A stretch of 64,000 nucleotides of DNA from Ditylenchus dipsaci (GCA_004194705.1 SADC01001302.1:558001-622000), one strand, 5' to 3'; positions 13,301-23,707 are shown, numbered from the stretch's first letter. Translations and numbers: made by a program. The notes: a model not told the origin generated them from the letters alone.

Positions 13301-16300
13301 TTGGATATACCCCCCCCCCCCCAAATCAACTTTTTTCAAAGTGTTTCCAAACACCCTATATCGACTTAAAACGGCCTCAGGAGTTCAAAAAAGGCATTAT
13401 TTTTGAGTTCTGATCAATAAAAAACTGAGTTTTGGACCACCCAAAATCACCCATTTTGACCATTTCTAAAGGATTTAGGTCTGTATTTGGGTGGAAATTT
13501 GGGTGGCAAAAAGGTGCCAATTTCTAACAAAAAGGAAGATGTTGAACATAGTTTTGTTGACTGAGGCCTACCGCATAAATAAACTCTGGTATGCATACAT
13601 TTTTATGCATCCAGAGTCACTTTCGAGTGATTTGCGTCTAAGGTATGTGGGTATGCGCATCTCTAACTCCAAGCCCCCTGCGCCCCGAAGGGGGCGCAGG
13701 GGGCTTGGTTGATTAGAGATGCGCGCACTCACTTACCTTAGACATAATTCCGAGCAAGACTCTTGATCAAAAATGCATTTAGATACTATTTTTGCCCAGC
13801 TCCAGTGACCAAACATGGTAAAACAGGTAAAAAGTGAAAATTTAAAAGTGTCCAAAAGTCGATTTTTTATTGACCAGAGCTTAAAAATAATGTCTTTTTT
13901 GAACTTCTGAGGCCATTTTAGGTCGATATAAGGTGTTTGGAAACACTTTTAAAAAAAGTTGATTTGGAGGGGAGGTATATCCAAGTAGGGTCAAAATTAT
14001 CTTAATCACTTAACTTTTGTACGCGTTTTTTTTTCAACTTGGTTTCTAAGAAAATTTTACCTAATATTAAATTCTTGGCCTCGTTTCTTAGAAACCAAGT
14101 TGAAAAATCAGTGCAAAAGTTAATTCATTACGAATTTTTTCTTTCGAATAGGCGGGTACCATTTCCCTTTGAAATCCAACTTTCGATCGTTTCTATTAAT
14201 ACGGGAATTCCCAGGTTAATGACTGATGATTTATATGATCGATAAGCAATTTTTGAAACCCACTTAAAATAAATGTCGCAAATGGGTCACTTAAAAGCTA
14301 TTTTGCGATCGCGGTTTCCGGACAAATTTATCTAAATTGATTTAGCAACTTACATCCAGATGGTTTCAGCCTCACATCCTTGCAAAATTTTTCTCTCGCA
14401 TCCTCCCTCCATACTTAGCACCATCTCAATAACCTTGTTGCAGTGAAGGGAAGAAGGGAACATGAGGTTGAAGTCGTCGGAGTCATGCACATACATGTAC
14501 ATCGACCTGTCATCCCTTTTAGAAGCAGAAACTGCTTTGATATTGGCAGCTTTGAATTCCCATCGATGAGTGCCAGGAGGGGGTTCTTTCTTCTGGCTGT
14601 TCTCCATAACATGACTCAGTATCACATCATCCCTGTTGACTGTCAAGTAGCTGGGAGTGTGGTGCTTGTTAATCTCCTGGATAAGTACTGGAAAGCGGGT
14701 GGAAACCACCTCTCCTGAGGTCGACTCTATGGCTTCCATGAAGAAATCTGTCCAAAACAGAAAAGTTTTCTTGTCTTTTTCGACGGGTGAGAGGGTAGCA
14801 GCACACCTACTGATCAATCTAATATTCTCCATAGTTGATTTAAGAAACCAGGCTGGTGGTTTTAGCATAGCCATTTTTGGGCAGCTTGGCATGCCTTGTT
14901 GTAATCTTCAGCCAGCACTGAAACTTCGAAGAATGTAGCCACATCCCAGTACTCTTTCATGGATGATAGAGCCCCTTTGCGACCAAGGAGGCTGTTGAGT
15001 ACAACGGCTAAAAAACTTTGTATTACTTTTTTACCACTTTTCTTTTGAGCAATCAAATGTTTTTAATTTTTTTTGGTCTATAATGTTGAAAACACGACTT
15101 TTGCTCGCCCCGAGCATATAGTGAGAAGACAGTTTTTATCACAGAAAAGTCTTAAATCTTACCTATTTGCTGAAGCTCTACATTTTCCTCAAATTTTTCT
15201 CCTCTAGCTCTGAGCATGGTGGTCAAGTTGATGCCACTGTATTCAAGTGGGGATACGTTAAATGCCTTTCTGTACCACTCAATTGCTTTGTCGAGTGCTT
15301 CTTTGTCTTCATAGTTGCTTGAGATAAATTTGTCTTTATACACTCTACCAGCCAGACAGATTACATCAGGAGCTACTGTTGTTTTGTTATTTTCAATTAT
15401 TTGAACAACGGTTTCTAGAGCTTTGTCCCTGTCACCCTCTTGTTTCTCCTGAATTGACAGGTCATAAGTTTGTTCTCTTTTTTCATAAAGCAATAGTTCC
15501 TACCTGTTTAACGCAAAAGCATAGAGAAAGCGAACAGCCTGGCATGAACAATTTGCTTCTGGTCAATGCGCTCTAAGTCATCAATCAATCCAATCATGGC
15601 ATCGTAGTTCTGGGTGTCTCTAAATATGTTAACTTAATTAGATTCCTCTATTATTAGCAACGGTGAGAAAGAAGCTAGTCCCACTTCAATGCGAGGCTTT
15701 AAATTCATGTAACCGGAACCGTCGCTCTCGTTCACGGGTCATTCTTTTTCAAATAACAACCTTCCAAAATTTTGTGATGGTCGCCAATAAATTTTGGCTT
15801 GGATTCACCGTATTTTTCCTAGTGCAGTGACTTTCCCGGCAACCTACCCCCTGTGAACGGGCTTTAGCTGTAGGTTTTTGAGAGCGTAAGTTGCCGTACG
15901 TTGGGTTAAATAAAATCCAAATCCACTGAGAAAAAGTGTACATCATAGAGAGAGTACGTTGCCGAGGGGGTACTTTGTCGGAAGAGTCGACTGATTTTGC
16001 AACCCGTCTTCGAATAGGGGAAGAGTGGTAATTATTACATTAAGTTGTAGTTAAAAGTGTTAATTACGGTTTTTGACAACCTAAAAAGCCTTACCTTAAG
16101 CACAACAACATATGGTACACAGTATCCACTGACAAAACATCCGGATTATCCAGTCTTGTCCTCATCCTTTCCAGAAATTGATTGGCTTCGGGAGTATTGT
16201 CAATGTCACGAACTTTTCTCAAGTCGCTAAGGAATTTTCTCTGGCATGTGCATTTGCTTCTATAGTAACGTTGGTCAATGCCTGCTTGATGCGTCAGCAA

Positions 16301-17789
16301 AAGTGACCACACTTCTCCCTTTGGTCAGCACTTTTTGGGGGTATAAACGCTCGTTGAGTGTTTGGCTATTTATTTGGCGACGTTCCAGCTAAAACTGACA
16401 CAATGATTTTTTCTGGAAAATTCAGCCTCACAACTAAAACTTGCTTTGTAGGATTTGTCAGCCGATAAAAGCACCGGTGAATCTTTTTCTGACAGGAAAT
16501 AGATTATCAAGTGCAGATGGGCAAGTGTTTTCTGGAATTTTTGGCTATACAATGTGTTGTAAGTACAATTTTTTTGTGAAATTTACCTTGAGCGCATCCA
16601 TGATTCGAACCTCAGCCTTTTCATCGGGAAAATACATGATTATGATGTTGTAGTTCTGACCCATAGATTCTCTTACACCCACATGGTAGCACAAACTTGG
16701 CTGTTGATGGGTGATTGTGAAGTCTACCAAGGCAATATCTGCATTGTAAAAAGAATCTAGTGTTTTGGCTTCTCCATAGTCCAGTCTATCAAAGTCAATC
16801 AGCTGAAAAATAGTGTGTTTTACTTATATCTCTGTTGTTCAAAAAAATTTATGACAAAAACTTAATTCTTGTAATTTTTAAATAAAGCTTTTAATGCTAT
16901 TTGTGATCAAAATTTAACCTATTTTTCGGGAAATGTCTTTTTTATCTAGTAATTTAAAGGACCATTGCTGTCTGCGACAACGATTGTCCCACGCCAAGTC
17001 CAAAAAATTCCTGAATTATTGAATTTCTGTACGGATTTTTTAACTTGGTATCTAGCGAAACTTTACCTAAAATTAAATTCTGGGCCTTTTGTAGAAACTA
17101 AGTTGGAAACCGTACAAAAGTTCAATGATTAGGTAAAATTTTTTGAATTGGCGGGGAAAATTTAGAACGCGTGACCATGGTCCTTTAAAGAGGACATCTG
17201 ATCAGGTGACGATTTAGTTACTAAATAATACTATCGAAGCACTAAATACTACTAAATAGTACCATGAAGTGCTAAGGTACTAATTTACTACTAAATACTA
17301 ATTATTATCTACTAATAAATTAATACTTACATTGTTAGTACTCGCAGTACTGTTGTTTCCTGCTGTTTTATGTTAAAAAGAGACACTGCACATATGTGTG
17401 TTTTTAATTTCATCTAACCGAATTGAAATGTGTCGGCCTATTTAATAAAGCTAGTGTTGGGCAAATGACCGGTCATTGAAAATCCGGTTATTTGACCGCT
17501 CAAATAAAAAATCTCTGTGACGGTCAAATATGAATATTCGACCTGTCAAATGACCGCCGCCGTACCCTTAATTTAACTTAATTTTCTTTCGTTTTTTTAT
17601 TGCCCTACATATATACAAGTTTTTATTTGATTCGATGTCTACCTGTAGATTCACGTTGAGAGAACAAGCGACTGCTTCAATGTCAGCGCTAGCCATTTCC
17701 CTTACTTTCAAAGATTTCTGAACCTTCTTGTCTAACACCAGCACTATCTGTAGCTTTCTTCCAGAAACAGTGGCATTATTAGGCATCAT
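6663..17789 (-). CDS. nsy-1: ASK1/NSY-1-type MAP kinase kinase kinase (whole gene)
   Basis: This is a stress-activated MAP3K of the apoptosis signal-regulating kinase family, which phosphorylates MAP2Ks upstream of p38 and JNK in the cytoplasm. At least fifteen exons can be followed, in the canonical order: N-terminal thioredoxin-binding domain (exons 17643-17789, 16587-16802), central regulatory region (14354-16312), kinase domain (about 11880-13047), Ser/Thr/Gln-rich linker (8759-9569), a conserved C-terminal segment with [16 protein letters not shown] (7835-8192), coiled coil (around 7204-7335) and SAM-like tail (6663-6985). Each block matches vertebrate ASK1 in sequence and order (known family). 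The frame needs about a dozen single-base corrections, mostly in homopolymers, which I attribute to assembly error. Introns carry a 1.5-kb foldback and several MITEs. The start is uncertain: ATG at 17787-17789 is the first in-frame option, but a coding-like stretch lies just upstream. Confidence 0.9.
7443..7514. mobile_element. Tiny TA-flanked MITE in an ASK1 intron
   Basis: A 68-bp hairpin CAGTTGAACCTGGATAACAC ... GTGTTATCCAGGTTCGACTA flanked by TA on both sides. The CAGT start and TA target site suggest a pogo-type MITE. A sister hairpin is in a GLDC intron at 33975-34050 (GACGCTCTATATAACGGAC and inverse). Confidence 0.7.
7835..9569 (-). CDS. nsy-1: ASK1 linker and conserved C-terminal exons
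   Basis: Exon 9039-9569 encodes a Ser/Thr/Asn-rich linker with a His/Gln-rich patch ([19 protein letters not shown]) and needs one shift near 9320. Exon 8759-8985 ends [20 protein letters not shown], matching the conserved region after the ASK1 kinase domain. Exon 7835-8192 begins [17 protein letters not shown] and carries [20 protein letters not shown] followed by [20 protein letters not shown], again strongly conserved. A further possible exon lies at about 7588-7790, but its frame is unsettled. Confidence 0.8.
9570..10157. other. ASK1 intronic sequence
   Basis: Part of the large intron between the kinase and linker exons. It includes a single family-T-like end (AAAGAAAACACGGTA near 9966-9980). 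No coding signal. The last 9 bp, GGACTAACC, are the left target-site duplication of foldback S. Confidence 0.5.
10158..11710. mobile_element. Foldback element S with GGCCCGGCC-rich arms, 9-bp TSD
   Basis: The ends are AGGCCTGTGCACGGGCC and its inverse GGCCCGTGCACAGGCCT. The sub-terminal parts (10170-10290 and 11620-11700) are reiterations of GGCCCGG, very GC-rich against an AT-rich background. A second inverted pair (about 10380-10480 with 11215-11290) lies inside. The 9-bp direct repeat GGACTAACC flanks the element exactly (10149-10157 and 11711-11719). A 9-bp duplication suits a MULE/FB-type insertion; hAT (8 bp) is the alternative, because the ends can also be read CAGG...CCTG. A short GGCCCGG-rich patch at 43300-43370 may be a relic. 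Confidence 0.8.
11880..13047 (-). CDS. nsy-1: ASK1 protein kinase domain exons
   Basis: Exons 12911-13047, 12561-12860, 12339-12514 and about 11880-12121. In order: the glycine loop [13 protein letters not shown] (one G missing at 13005), VVKEVEV with the ATP-binding lysine, [20 protein letters not shown], the catalytic loop [14 protein letters not shown], the magnesium-binding DFG within [40 protein letters not shown] and [13 protein letters not shown]. The activation segment keeps the threonine context of vertebrate ASK1 ([11 protein letters not shown]). Single-base corrections are needed at about 13005, 12816, 12665, 12391, 12357, 12106 and 11990. After these the domain is complete and should be catalytically competent (inference). 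A Ser/Asn-rich tail follows at 11800-11900, just before the intron that holds foldback S. Confidence 0.9.
12145..12281. repeat. Short family-A MITE derivative in an ASK1 intron
   Basis: The ends AGGCATGCCGTGCGTTACGC and AAAACGCACGGGCATGCCT are those of family A, but the element is only about 137 bp and lacks the GGGGACCAG block, so it is internally deleted. Confidence 0.65.
13290..13990. mobile_element. Foldback Z with hairpin element C as its loop
   Basis: The arms run about 13300-13480 and 13835-13990 (CTTGGATATACCCCCCC, GTGTTTCCAAACACC, TTATTTTTGAGTTCTG and their inverses). The loop is a copy of hairpin element C (13531-13790). A lone Z arm without a partner is at 22090-22195. Lies in the ASK1 intron 13048-14353. 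Confidence 0.65.
13531..13790 (+). repeat. Hairpin element C, copy 1
   Basis: Three parts: GATGTTGAACATAGTTTTG leader; a small hairpin CTCTGGTATGCAT...ATGCATCCAGAG; and a long hairpin from CTAAGGTATGTGGGTATGCG to its inverse, tipped by a very GC-rich stem CCAAGCCCCCTGCGCC / GGGGGCGCAGGGGGCTTGG. Related copies lie at 32390-32562, 44284-44536, 47930-48190, 49381-49640 and, reversed, 60459-60642. Non-coding; function unknown. Confidence 0.75.
14003..14135. repeat. Truncated family-B palindrome
   Basis: Contains the family-B core TCAACTTGGTTTCTAAGAAA, its inverse TTAGAAACCAAGTTGA and the TTTGTACG / GTGCAAAAG flanks, but lacks the TTTAAAGGACC ends. Abuts foldback Z. Confidence 0.6.
14354..16312 (-). 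CDS. nsy-1: ASK1 central regulatory exons
   Basis: Exons are about 16095-16312 ([38 protein letters not shown]), 15504-15619 ([19 protein letters not shown]), 15163-15448 ([32 protein letters not shown]) and 14354-15007 ([74 protein letters not shown]). In vertebrate ASK1 this region folds into TPR-like helices and a PH-like domain that position MAP2K substrates. Corrections are needed near 15540, 15440 and in the A5 run at 14874-14878. The residues at [16 protein letters not shown] are strongly conserved. Confidence 0.85.
16587..17789 (-). CDS. nsy-1: ASK1 N-terminal exons (thioredoxin-binding domain)
   Basis: The exon at 17643-17789 opens [20 protein letters not shown] and ends NVNLQ before a GT donor. 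The exon at 16587-16802, after a TTTTCAG acceptor, reads [20 protein letters not shown] and continues through [12 protein letters not shown] to MDALK. The [17 protein letters not shown] and [13 protein letters not shown] motifs are diagnostic of the ASK N-terminal domain, which in vertebrates binds reduced thioredoxin and keeps the kinase inactive. The 839-bp intron between them contains a family-B MITE. The next expected segment, between 16313 and 16586, could not be assigned to an exon with confidence. Confidence 0.85.
16953..17189. repeat. MITE family B, copy 1
   Basis: A 237-bp palindrome with ends TTTAAAGGACCATTG / CCATGGTCCTTTAAA and core AACTTGGTATCTAGCGAAAC / inverse, axis near the CCTAAAATTAAATTC motif. 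Sits in the first ASK1 intron. Sister copies are at 21373-21611 and 23708-23947, with a split copy at 57887-58323. Confidence 0.8.
17215..17570. repeat. TACTAAATA-rich repeat and small palindrome
   Basis: From 17215 to 17335 the sequence is a degenerate array of TACTAAATAC-like units. From about 17452 to 17570 a short palindrome carries GCAAATGACCGGTCA and, inverted, GACCTGTCAAATGACCG. Both are in the first ASK1 intron and non-coding. Confidence 0.5.
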
Positions 17790-18097
17790 TGAGGCTGAAT
17801 GGCTGAGTTGAGGGCGTTTGCCAGTGGTTGTTGTGCTGTTGAAGTCATTACCCTCCTCTCCTCAATTACTGTGGTAAGAGATGCATTAGAAGTGTTGCTA
17901 CTGGGTTGCTGCTGCTGTTGCGACACATTGGCTGATGAAGCTGCCACAGCAGTTGCATTGAACGGAAAACCCGAAGATGATGGCTTATGGAAAATGTTAG
18001 AGGAGGATGAAGAAACAGTGGCAGATGGAATATCTATGCTAGTATTGTTCTGATGCAGATGGCTTTCGCCAAGTGGGACTTTTGCTCCTGAGTTCAT
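17786..18097 (-). CDS. Possible N-terminal extension of ASK1 (Ser/Gln-rich)
   Basis: An open frame beginning MNSGAKVPLGESHLHQNN, rich in Ser, Asn, Thr and Gln (SSANVSQQQQQPSSNTSN), ends in TGA exactly where the ASK1 frame opens (the ATGATG at 17784-17789 overlaps the stop). Composition resembles the disordered N-terminus of many MAP3Ks and the linker exon of this gene. It may be the true N-terminus joined by a one-base frame correction, as elsewhere in this gene, or an upstream ORF in the 5' leader. I lean towards the former. Confidence 0.45.
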   Translation of the reverse strand: MNSGAKVPLGESHLHQNNTSIDIPSATVSSSSSNIFHKPSSSGFPFNATAVAASSANVSQQQQQPSSNTSNASLTTVIEERRVMTSTAQQPLANALNSAIQPQ

Positions 18098-19188
18098 AGT
18101 CGAGTCTTCTAAAAATAGTTCTATAAGTTGAAATAACTGACTGAAACAAACCCCAAAATTTAAGTGGTTAAAATTTGGAACCGGCCCTATAGAAGAAGGA
18201 GACAGTTTTTTCTGCCTGGGTACCCCCTATTTTTTTTTAATTTTTCAGGCTTAGGTTAGAGTTGCTTCAGTTCCGCAAGAAAAAAGTTTCGAAAATTATA
18301 TTTTAGTTATGTAAAATTGGATCTACCTATTTCCTCTGAGTCAACCAAATCAGTTATGCGCTGGCAACAGCCAAGAAGAGATCAATGTGTGGTGGATAAA
18401 ATATACTGCAGTCAATATAATCAAGAGTCCCGCATTCCTCCAATTCCAACAGCCAAATGCAAAAAAGCAACACTAGTACTAAATAAAGGCTGTATTGCAG
18501 GGCGATCACTCAATGAATAAAACATTCGGTAGAAGCACGTGAATGCTCAGCAACACAAAAAGGAAAAAGGGCGGCAGCAGGGCTACCACTGCTACTTTCA
18601 CAGTCAACTCTCTGCACTCTAAAAAAGAGAAAGTAGATCACACGTTTTTTGGTAGTCTTGGAGCCAACAACACGAATAGTTAAAACAAAAGAGGGCATCT
18701 TCCAAAGAATAAATTATTCAGAAAATTCATTTACACGTCTTGTCGAAAATCAAATATTGGTTTTGAGTTCATATATAAAATTTGTTTAATTTACTAAATT
18801 TTTAATGGATTGAAATTCTTTTACCATGTCAAATTTATTATTTAATATGTCCGATTTAAAACTTCTTCAAATTTTTTTTAACCAGCGTGTAGATATAATT
18901 TTCCATGTCTACCCCAAACATTAACATGGATGACACCAAACTTTAAAGTAGAATGCACTAAAACACTGACTTTCAGACCATGTCAAATTACATAAAAGAT
19001 GCGTCTGGTTGTTTTGACTTTCATGGTGACTTTCACAAAAAAAATTAAAAATAGAAAGTTTTTTCAAACTTATGGCATTCTGCCCAAAAGTTTGGCATTC
19101 TGTTTTTCAATGCTTACAAAAAATATACTCAGTAAATTACACCACGTACTTTAACTTTTTAGAGTTTAATAAATGACTTGGCCTTATC
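18098..19188. other. Region upstream of ASK1, one minor ORF
   Basis: Probably holds the ASK1 promoter and 5' exons. A minus-strand ORF (18510-18698) starts MPSFVLTIRVVGSKTTKK and crosses a TTTCTCTTTTTTAG acceptor-like site; it could be an upstream exon but has no recognisable homology. No promoter element can be assigned. Confidence 0.3.
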
Positions 19189-19414
19189 TGACAAAGTGAA
19201 GCTTTTTTGCCTGGTCTCCCTGTTGTTATTTTTTGTTATTTTTTAGACTTCAGACTTAGGCAAAGGTAGGCCAGCGTATGTAGGGCGGACTAAAACACAT
19301 CTTAGACTCATGTTTTAGTCCGCCCTGGCATAATTTGGACTACCTTTGCCTAAGCATAAAAATAACAAAAAAAAATCAACAGCGGACTAAGGCAAAAAGC
19401 CCCTCTTTGTTAAA
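19189..19414. repeat. Palindromic MITE, family AA
   Basis: The outer arms contain AAGCTTTTTTGCCTGGTCTC and an inverse near 19385-19410. The inner arms are AGGCAAAGGTAGGCC / inverse and GGGCGGACTAAAACA / TGTTTTAGTCCGCCC (the latter in the form ATGTTTTAGTCCGCCC). Non-coding. Confidence 0.65.
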
Positions 19415-21372
19415 TAGGGTCAATGTTTTTCCAAGGAGGTTATCGACTTTTATTGACAATCAGTTTCATTTAAATGCCTTGTCTGAAACCTTTTTCATAT
19501 TTTATAGAGTCGGATTTTTTTTAAAGATGCGAATTAGATTGTGACAGTTTTGTAAAATCATGTCAGTTTTTTTGCACTGAAAAGAGAAAAGACTAATATA
19601 GCCTTGTACATAGCCAACATTTACAAAATGAGTGCCGTGTGACTCTGGATAGTTTTCACAAAATAAAATAAATTTTTTTCTTCATTGGACATTAATAATT
19701 GTGGGTCACAGCAAAAAGAATGGCTATATTTGTCAAGGACTCCCCTCAATACATGAGGCTTGTATCAGAATTCTACAGTTATCAACAAAATTAGTGGGAA
19801 ACAACAACATGCCACCACACTACTATCTCATCCATCAAAACAAAGCAGTGACTCGAGAGAAAACTAACCAACTAAGGCTTCTGCCCTCAGCCAAAGCTCT
19901 GTTTTTCTATCCGACAAATATGTGGAAAATGACACATGCAGTGGGGCAGAGCAGGCATGGAGAGAGTAACTAAATGGAGAGGAGGGTGGTAGGAATGTGC
20001 GTGTGTGCGGAATATAATCCATAAAAGAAGGCAAAGAGTTGTTTACTGAGGCTGCTGCTATTACTCTAGCTAGAGTCTTTTTTACCTTTTCTTCTTGTTG
20101 TTTTTGCTTGCTTGATGCTGCTTCGGAAAATGTGAGAAAGAAAGAGAACGCAACACAAGAAGCGATGCAATACAAGCAAATCGTGTTAGGATATGGAGTC
20201 TCTAAAAGCGAAATTTTAGATTTAGCGAAAAATCTCCATGAAATTAAAGTGATTATTTGGCAAATCCAACACAGGAGTTCATGGAATGATAAGTTAGATA
20301 GAGGTCTACAATTGGATTTTGGCTAGTTATATTTCCTTATCGACATAAACTCTTGTGTTTGCAGATTTTTGTCGACATACTGTAAAAAAAATTCCATATA
20401 TATTATGAGTAATTTAATTTTAAAGAACCAAATGTTTTTGCTCAAAGTTGAAAAATAAAAATTTATATAGGCTGGCCCAATTTATTGCCTGGCCTAACCT
20501 AATCCAAAAGAGAAACTAGAGCAAATCGTGTTCTGAGCGTTATATATTAAATGAATATTCCGCTCAATCAATTCCGCTCCAGTCGTCCTTTGAAATCGAG
20601 TCAGGAAAAAATTATAGCTCTTTGAAATCAGGCGAATTATGTAAGGCACCACATACATTTTATTATAGAGACCAGCTCTCGCCAAGGCAATATAAAGCAA
20701 CACATAAACTAAGGAACATAAAACTGAGAAAATGAGCAAATTGTGAAATTATTTTCGTTGAAAACCAAAAAATTGCATAAAAGTAGTATACATAGTTGAC
20801 AGGAGACATAAATTTAATTTTGAAGTATTTTCAATAATTAGCAGCAGAAAACCCCCAAAATGGTCAAAATAGATAAGAGGACAAGAACACAACAATATTT
20901 ATGCCTCACTTATCCTATTTAGTGAATCAAACCGAAAAAAATAAAGGAGGAAGTTTGTTGTCAAAACATAAACAGTATATGCACAGGAGCGGCAGCACTA
21001 AATTATAGAACTCGTTAAACTTTTTATAACGAATGGACCCTAAATTTTATTGTCGCAAAATAAAAAAAAATGTTTTGTTCTAACTGTTTCAAACACAAAC
21101 AACTGATTCTATTCAGAGAACAACACTGACTGATACAGCGAAAGAGGTCAAAAGAGCGAACAGCCTTTTAAAAAGGAAAGAAAGGGAAAGTGGCAAATGA
21201 GCAATCATTCTAAAAGTTTTTTTCGTTATGCTAATGCTAAAATTTTTGATGAAAGGTTAAAAAGAGACTTTTGTGAAGAAAAGAAGGTTGTGCCACCGAT
21301 CATGTGCTTTCCATATTGCATCAAAGAAACAGAATAATAATTTTCCTTTTCGTGTATACAAGAAAACATCGA
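19415..21372. other. AT-rich region without recognised genes
   Basis: Several ORFs of 60-100 codons occur. One minus-strand ORF (19864-20175) starts MYCIASCVAFSFFLTFSEA, a signal-peptide-like hydrophobic stretch, then becomes Lys/Gln-rich. No family match or splice partners were seen, so none is called. Confidence 0.3.
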
Positions 21373-21611
21373 TTTAAAGGACCCTGTCTCTTCCTGATCA
21401 ATGGTCCGCGCCAATTCAAAAATTTTTGCGTGATCATTAAACTTCTGTACGGATTTTCAACTTGGTTTTTAACAAAACAAGGCCTAGAGTTTAATTTTAG
21501 GCATAGTTGTGTTAGAAAACAAGTTAAAAAATCCGTACAGAATTTTAATGGCTAGGGAAAAATTTTGAATTGGCGAGGGACCATTGATCAGGAAGAGACA
21601 GGGTCCTTTAA
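21373..21611. repeat. MITE family B, copy 2
   Basis: Ends TTTAAAGGACCCTGTCTC / GAGACAGGGTCCTTTAA with a second inverted block CCTGATCAATGGTCC, core TTCAACTTGGTTTTTAAC / inverse. About 239 bp, close in length and layout to the copies at 16953 and 23708. Confidence 0.8.
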
Positions 21612-21762
21612 TGAACCTTAGATCTAACGAACCCTCGATTTAACAAAACCGTCGGTTTCACGATCCTTTTTTGATGCCCATTTTAGCCAGCAATTACTTA
21701 AAGCGACTAATATTATAGAAGTAAAATATTATAGAAGCTAAATTATAGAAGTCGATTAAGAA

Positions 21763-21976
21763 TTACCATGTTTTCTCTATTAATCACCCACTCTCTAATA
21801 AACCCCCACCCTCGTTTTTTTTTGACTAGTATTCCAGAGTTAGGCCCATTTTTTATTTACGATTTCAAGATTTTTCGGGGGTCAAAAAAAATCATGGAGT
21901 ATAGATAGTACATGGAGGACCTCAATGAACAAACCTCCATGGAACCCCATGGAGGTTTAATAGAGAAAATACGGTA
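21763..21976. repeat. MITE family T, copy 1
   Basis: Ends TACCATGTTTTCTCTATTAA and TTAATAGAGAAAATACGGTA, interior with CCATGGAGGTTTAATAG. Family T recurs at 41304-41762, 54538-54672 and 57979-58232, and as single ends near 5735, 9975 and 43378. Non-coding. Confidence 0.75.
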
Positions 21977-22335
21977 ATTACTAGAAATTAATACTCTATC
22001 CTCGATTTTACGAAACCCTTGTTAAAAAAACATTTTTGCATTTTTTCGTTCATTTTTTAACATTTTTAACATTTAACATTTTAAACATTTTTCGTTTTCA
22101 AACACCCTATATTGACCTAAAATTGCCTCAAAAGCTCAAAAAAAGACATTATTTTTGAGTTCTAGTCAATAAAAAATTGAGTTTTGAGACCACCCGAGAG
22201 AAAGACAACCGTAAAACTGAGATCTTGCATTGATACCTTGCTTCAGAAAACCAGAATCATTTTCTAAAACTTGTGGTCAATCACCAATAACCTTGGTACA
22301 TACCCATGGTATTGAGATTCTGGTTAGTCAAAACG

Positions 22336-22488
22336 GCAACCGGACATTTAGCATAATTGTGCAATTTGTCCGCAAACAAATTGCTTAATTTTTTCGGTAT
22401 GATTTGGCTGTTTTGCCCGAATTATACCGAAAATTATGCAATTAGTCCGCGGACAAATTGTACAATTATGCAAAGTGTACGGTTGCCG
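22336..22488. repeat. Palindrome L
   Basis: The ends GGCAACCGGACATTTAGCAT and GTACGGTTGCC are inverted, with an inner pair ATTTTTTCGGTATGATT / AATTATACCGAAAATTAT. About 150 bp. A solitary family-Z arm lies just before it at 22090-22195. Confidence 0.6.
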
Positions 22489-22689
22489 TCAAAAAAGCAT
22501 TTTGGTCTTAACACGAGAACGGCTGACTGTGATGTTTGTATATACCGACGTAAATTTTCATTCTGCGCTGATCTGTGTTTTCGTTTCCACCAAAATATAA
22601 ATAAAACATGCTCAAACAAGCCATTTAAAAAATTGTTAAAATTAAGGCGTCAACACTGGTTTGAGTGAATAAAAGTATTTATATCTCGT

Positions 22690-23700
22690 TAAAAATTTAG
22701 AAGTTATTCGAACTTTTTCATTTATTTGATAGCCCTAGATCTTAGCTTTCGAATGTGGTATCATAGAGCTGTTAGCAGCTTAGAAGTTTTAGTAAAAAAC
22801 TAAAAAGTAGGAAAAGATCCATTTTTTCAGAAATCAGAATGGTTTTAAAACCCAAGGAAAATTTTTTCAAGGTTCAGTTTGCAAAACGAGGTATACCGTT
22901 CGAAAGCCCATGAAAATCTCTACTAAATAGCATTTTGGATTTTCGATATCTACAAGATATCTACAAAAATAGAAATAAAAGTGAGAATAAAATTATTCAA
23001 AAAAAACGTTTTGACGTAAAACTTTTATTTCTTCAGAAATCATCGATTCTGACACCGGATTCGTGTTCAGCATAGTCAATTTACTTATGAATAGGGTTGT
23101 CGACTCGATCGATCGATTTCGACTTTTTCAGTCGAAAAGTCGAAAAATCTCGACTTTTCAACTTATTTTTTCGACTCGATCGATCGAACATTTTATTTCG
23201 ACTTATTTTTCGACTCGTTCGATCGAGGCATAAGCAACCATCGTCATAAGCATGAGCAACTTTGTATTCCGAATTATTTCTTATCATCAAAACGAGTCTG
23301 GCGGACGCAGTATTGAAGAAAGCAAGTGAAAATAACATAGAAGAGCCTGAAGAAATTGTTGACCTTTTGTTGGAAATTGATGTTTGAATATTATTGCATG
23401 GATTTTCATTAAAAAAAGCTATTTTGAGTGTGCGGAAAAAATTTCGACTTTTCGACTCGATCGATCGAAAATTTCGATTCGACTTTCGACTCGACTCGAT
23501 CGATCGAAAATTTTCGACTCGACTTTTCGACTCGACTCGATCGATCGAAGGGCTTCGACTTGTCTCGACTTTTCGATCAATCAAGTCGAAACTTTCGATC
23601 GATCGACAACCCTACTTATGAAACTACTCTTCACATTTGAAAATCACTGTCAAATTTCAAATTCCCTTCGAGACAACAAATATTCAAACCGTCGAAAAAT
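22690..23700. repeat. Half copy of palindrome O, split by foldback M
   Basis: The stretch 23041-23082 plus 23624-23700 (GATTCTGACACCGGATTCGT, TTCGAGACAACAAATATTC) matches the centre of palindrome O at 40386-40500 and is interrupted by foldback M. Only one arm is seen here, so this is an old fragment. Confidence 0.5.
23093..23613. mobile_element. Foldback element M built of GATCGATC repeats
   Basis: Ends AGGGTTGTCGACTCGATC / inverse GATCGATCGACAACCCT. The arms consist of irregular TCGACTTTTCGACTCGATCG units. Flanks are ACTTATGAAT (23083-23092) and ACTTATGAAA (23614-23623), a 10-bp duplication with one mismatch. The unpaired centre, about 23230-23430, has no preserved gene. The Ser/Arg-rich ORFs on both strands come from the repeats. 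Confidence 0.8.
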
Positions 23701-23707
23701 TCACTGC

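Noticed and set aside
13640..13720. GC-rich hairpin read as a rho-independent terminator or rRNA stem
   Set aside because: It recurs six times in transposon contexts, is not followed by a T run, and the host is eukaryotic.
14443..14938. Plus-strand ORFs of about 90 codons
   Set aside because: Antisense shadows of the conserved ASK1 exon 14354-15007.
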